Shown piece by piece: positions 7,179-8,398 of a stretch of DNA of 8,398 nt. The notes beneath the pieces were generated by a model. That model had not been told where the DNA came from. It worked only from the letters and a program-made list of their open reading frames with translations, and ran no database searches. The stretch is from contig DEKL01000001.1 in the NCBI GenBank assembly GCA_002353835.1, positions 1 through 8,398 of the forward strand. The letters are read 5' to 3'. Both the position numbers and the translations under genes were made by a program. Numbering within the stretch: the first letter of the stretch is position 1; each line of letters starts with the position of its first letter. The stretch is from Alphaproteobacteria bacterium UBA2723 (GTDB lineage: Bacteria; Pseudomonadota; Alphaproteobacteria; RF32; CAG-239).

Positions 7179-7252
7179 TGGTGGTCCGTAGAGGTAACGC
7201 TCCTCTGCCACATCCATGTCAAGGATGCATTCTACTTTTAAACTAACAGACC
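7179..7252 (-). tRNA. tRNA-Val(GAC)-like gene with atypical D and T loops
   Basis: On the minus strand 74 bases fold as a cloverleaf. The acceptor is GGTCTGT/ACGGACC (7246-7252 with 7183-7189, one G-U pair), followed by discriminator A and an encoded CCA (7179-7181). The D stem is GTTT/GAAT with wobble end pairs. The anticodon arm is CATCC-TTGACAT-GGATG (7211-7227), anticodon GAC, whose loop is identical to that of normal bacterial tRNA-Val(GAC). The T stem is AGAGG/CCTCT (7190-7206). U8, A14, A21, U33 and the valine identity bases A35, C36 and A73 are present. The D loop is only AAAAGTA, with no GG pair, and the T loop is AGCGTTA instead of the nearly universal TTCRANN. A terminator follows directly. 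It may be a functional divergent tRNA, a tRNA with a job outside translation, or a decaying copy; the intact stems argue against advanced decay. Confidence 0.72.
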
Positions 7253-7318
7253 TTAAATGTAACAATCTGTTTATCATAAATAAAAGAGAATGCAAGCTTT
7301 TTTTTGCTGATTTTATGA

Positions 7319-7332
7319 AAAAGTTAACTTTT
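7319..7332. promoter_or_regulatory. 14-bp perfect palindrome upstream of the amidohydrolase gene
   Basis: AAAAGTTAACTTTT is a perfect palindrome 57 bases before the ATG at 7389. A TATAAA box (7339-7344) lies just downstream, so the site would overlap the -35 area of a promoter there, but no good -35 box is visible. It could be an operator; AT-rich palindromes also arise by chance. Confidence 0.3.
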
Positions 7333-7388
7333 AAACTGTATAAAGAGGGTATATATTGGTGACATAAACGTAAGTTAAGCAGAAAATT

Positions 7389-8270
7389 ATGAGCAAAAAC
7401 ATAGATTTCAAAATAGATTACAGCAAGCTGAATTTAATGGACGAATATAACACGGATGAATTAAACTATCCGTTGATATTATCCGTTCCTCATTGCGGTA
7501 CGATTTTTCCGGAAGAATTTTTAAAAGCGGTTCAGCCTGATGTGATGACCTTGCGCAAAAACGAAGATATTTTCGTAAAAGATATCATAGAACCGGCAAT
7601 AAAAGATGGCAAAATACCGGCATTATGCTTAAACATCAGCCGTGTCTTTATTGATGTTAACCGCGCCAAGGTTGAGCTTGATCCGAATATGTTTTACGAT
7701 TACCCGAAAGATGATTTAGGCTTAAACCAACAACGTTCGCGGTACGGCTTAGGCATTATCCATAAAGTCACCGCTGACAGCCAACCGATTTACGCCGGTT
7801 TGATTTCTTATAAGGAAGTATCCGAGCGCATCAAAAAAGTTTATGACGAGTATCACAAACGTTTAAAGAAGTTAACCGAACGCGCCATTGAAAAGTTCGG
7901 TTTCTGTTTGGTATTGGATTGTCACTCCATGCCTTCAAAGATTTGCTCCATCATTTCCGAAAGCCCTCGTATAGATATATGCCTGGGCAATTTGTTTGAG
8001 CAAAGTTGTCCCAATAAAATAAGTTTCTTTGTAGAAAACGAATTTAGCAAACGCGAATATTATGTTTCCAAAAACCGTCCCTATTCCGGCGCGTACATTA
8101 CCTTTAATTACTGCGAGCCGAGAAAGCAATCATACACGTTGCAATTAGAGATAAATCGTGAGATATACGCTGATGAAGAACACCTTACGAAAAGCGATAA
8201 TTTCACGCGTGTCAGCTATGACATCAGCAAAGTTATCACCAACCTTGCCAACTTTTTGCTGGACTTTTAA
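7389..8270 (+). CDS. N-formylglutamate amidohydrolase family protein
   Basis: Enzymes of this family hydrolyse N-formyl-L-glutamate to formate and glutamate, the last step of one histidine-degradation route; relatives act on other N-formyl amino acids. The 293 residues match the usual length and carry the family's signatures in order: LSVPHCGTIFP with His35, the motif SRVFIDVNR (84-92), LDCHSM with Asp177 and His179, NRPYSGAY (229-236) and the LQLEINR stretch (251-257). The histidines are likely metal ligands by analogy with the family. There is no signal peptide, so it should be cytoplasmic. The ATG at 7389 has only a weak purine-rich ribosome site (AAGCAGAAA), and the first 25 residues precede the conserved core, but no better start is visible. 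No hut genes flank it, so it may clear formylated amino acids in general; its exact substrate is uncertain. Confidence 0.93.
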   Translation: MSKNIDFKIDYSKLNLMDEYNTDELNYPLILSVPHCGTIFPEEFLKAVQPDVMTLRKNEDIFVKDIIEPAIKDGKIPALCLNISRVFIDVNRAKVELDPNMFYDYPKDDLGLNQQRSRYGLGIIHKVTADSQPIYAGLISYKEVSERIKKVYDEYHKRLKKLTERAIEKFGFCLVLDCHSMPSKICSIISESPRIDICLGNLFEQSCPNKISFFVENEFSKREYYVSKNRPYSGAYITFNYCEPRKQSYTLQLEINREIYADEEHLTKSDNFTRVSYDISKVITNLANFLLDF

Positions 8271-8283
8271 ATTTTTAGTATTA

Positions 8284-8338
8284 TAACCGCCACCTGGATT
8301 TGTCTCTAAATAAAATTATATTTAAAGACAAGCGGTTA
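8284..8338. terminator. Bulged long hairpin after the amidohydrolase gene
   Basis: TAACCGC (8284-8290) pairs with GCGGTTA (8332-8338), and inside it TTGTCTCTAAATA (8300-8312) pairs with TATTTAAAGACAA (8319-8331) with one mismatch and a six-base loop. Nine bases (8291-8299) bulge on the left side only. It begins 14 bases after the stop codon. It may end or stabilise the transcript, but no T tract follows, so a regulatory or repeat role is equally possible. Confidence 0.45.
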
Positions 8339-8359
8339 ATTTACCCGTGTTTAGGGCCT

Positions 8360-8373
8360 GTAACAATTGTTAC
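8360..8373. promoter_or_regulatory. 14-bp perfect palindrome near the right edge
   Basis: GTAACAATTGTTAC is a perfect palindrome in noncoding sequence. A GGGAG string (8378-8382) follows but no start codon appears before the window ends. It could be an operator for a gene beyond the edge. Apart from this and the hairpin before it, I see nothing in 8271-8398. Confidence 0.35.
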
Positions 8374-8398
8374 TGTCGGGAGCTGAAAGTTTAAAAAC

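Noticed and set aside
7179..7252. Plus-strand reading of the tRNA-like region with anticodon GTC (Asp)
   Set aside because: The plus strand also forms stems, but only the minus strand gives U8, A14, U33, a valine-type anticodon loop, discriminator A and a 3' CCA followed by a terminator.
7086..7295. 69-codon minus-strand frame over the tRNA-like gene
   Set aside because: It crosses the tRNA-like gene and the terminator and has no ribosome site.
8280..8285. TATAAT -10 box on the minus strand just after the amidohydrolase gene
   Set aside because: The six bases match perfectly, but no -35 box is found at 16-18 bases and a promoter there would only point antisense into the gene.

Overview
The window has a moderate to low G+C content (judged by eye, not computed) and carries five protein genes, one tRNA-like gene and several strong inverted repeats. 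The only genes recognised with confidence are nifJ, a homodimeric-type pyruvate:ferredoxin (flavodoxin) oxidoreductase on the minus strand, and an N-formylglutamate amidohydrolase-family gene on the plus strand. A full-length PFOR points to an organism that lives partly or wholly anaerobically. My best guess is a host-associated anaerobic proteobacterium, possibly one of the poorly cultured gut Alphaproteobacteria. That is an impression from the gene mix and gene style, not something the sequence proves.

Layout. Bases 1-1569 (+) hold the 3' part of an unrecognised gene whose reading frame is open to the left edge; its basic C-terminal half contains a duplicated module of about 62-66 residues. 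It converges on a second unrecognised gene (1605-2447, -), also with a very basic C-terminus, across a 35-bp gap that can form a hairpin. Bases 2448-2684 hold no gene but carry an intrinsic-type terminator (2526-2555) and a long, elaborately paired inverted repeat (2584-2660), both in the 3' region of nifJ (2685-6266, -). The nifJ leader (6267 to about 6420) is long and carries direct and inverted repeats. Divergent from nifJ is a small membrane-anchored protein with a coiled-coil-like C-terminus (6518-7114, +), followed by a bidirectional terminator. On the opposite strand, ending 3 bases before that terminator's T tract, is a tRNA-Val(GAC)-like gene (7179-7252) with encoded CCA and four paired stems but lacking the usual D-loop GG and T-loop TTC. 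The amidohydrolase gene (7389-8270, +) follows, then a noncoding tail with a bulged hairpin and a 14-bp palindrome.

How they fit together. There is no obvious operon: neighbours are convergent, divergent or separated by terminators, so each gene is probably its own transcript. PFOR supplies acetyl-CoA and low-potential electrons for central metabolism. The amidohydrolase would release formate from N-formyl amino acids, but no histidine-degradation genes are beside it. I see no CRISPR array, transposase, integrase or defence cassette. The most unusual object is the tRNA-like gene; the second is the 77-bp structured element behind nifJ.
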